Positions 19,820 through 20,000 of a DNA stretch of 20,000 nt are shown here, one piece after another. Origin of the DNA: Chrysomallon squamiferum (Eukaryota; Mollusca; Gastropoda; Neomphalida; Peltospiridae); the NCBI GenBank assembly GCA_012295275.1, contig CM022671.1:17581956-17601955 (forward strand), in the 5' to 3' direction. A program made the position numbers and the translations under genes. The notes under the pieces are model-generated. The model was not told the DNA's origin. It saw nothing but the letters and a program-made list of their open reading frames with translations, and made no database searches. Every line of letters begins with the position of its first letter. The first letter of the stretch is position 1.

Positions 19820-20000
19820 TGAATTCTCTACATAATTGTAATTGTTAACATTGTGCACTGCGCGACATTTAAATACAATTTCCATGCTAAAACGAAACAG
19901 TAAACTCTGGAGAAATTTGATTACGGAGCTGCTTTTGCAATATTTAGTTCCATCGGATCGATTTTTTCCTTCCTGTCATATTTCGCTGCATGATTGCAAC
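19820..20000. other. Unique DNA at window end, no gene seen
   Basis: Non-repetitive and moderately complex from 19850 onward. It might continue into a conserved element beyond the window. No motif is strong enough to call. Confidence 0.4.

Overview
The window looks like intergenic or intronic DNA from an animal nuclear genome, most likely a cephalopod mollusc of the octopus type. The base composition is AT-rich, and there is an extreme density of long simple repeats: (TC/GA)n, (CA/GT)n, (TA)n, (TTA)n, (TTTA)n, (GAT)n and poly-A. Short unique blocks lie between them. One degraded segment near 7871-7925 matches, from memory, the conserved body of the octopus tRNA-derived SINE. That match and the overall texture are the only grounds for the octopus call. 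No bacterial or organellar gene structure is present.

No protein-coding gene can be supported. The long open frames are almost all translations of microsatellites (Ser-Leu, Arg-Glu, poly-Ile, His-Thr or Cys-Val runs) or of a 45-bp minisatellite. A few open frames in unique sequence (for example 17644-17961, and 8864-9061 on the minus strand) match no family I recognise. No rRNA or intact tRNA gene was seen, and no CRISPR array.

Layout. 1-1430 holds a (GGAT)n tract, one (AG)n and one (TC)n array, then AT-rich unique DNA. 1432-2127 is a regular 45-bp minisatellite that decays into degenerate copies up to about 2855. 3520-4030 is a compound trinucleotide tract. 4030-7790 alternates poly-A, CA-rich, TTTA and TA tracts with unique blocks, including a CpG-richer block at 5735-5945. 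7871-7925 is the SINE relic. 8440-8566 is (GAT)n. 9327-9489 and 9791-9948 are two large (TC)n arrays, followed by a TTTA tract. 10205-10912 is the most GC- and CpG-rich unique block, and the best candidate for a conserved developmental enhancer. It is followed by an imperfect direct duplication (10913-11150). 11516-11624 is a 36-bp tandem repeat. 12105-12332 is the longest TC array. 12454-12690 carries two mariner-type terminal sequences around a GT array. 13021-13520 is a second enhancer-like block with a perfect CRE palindrome. 14104-14269 is a long imperfect inverted repeat. 14842-15029 is (TTA)n followed by (TTG)n. 16021-16312 is a tandem duplication of a unique segment plus (GA)n. 17590-17980 is a GC-richer block with an unidentified open frame. 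19481-19607 is (TAG)n followed by (TGG)n.

There is no gene set to work together. The functional content, if any, is regulatory (enhancer-like blocks) or structural (hairpin-forming and triplex-prone repeats). I do not see a new biological system. The most distinctive structure is the 45-bp minisatellite, in which each unit carries its own 9-bp inverted repeat.
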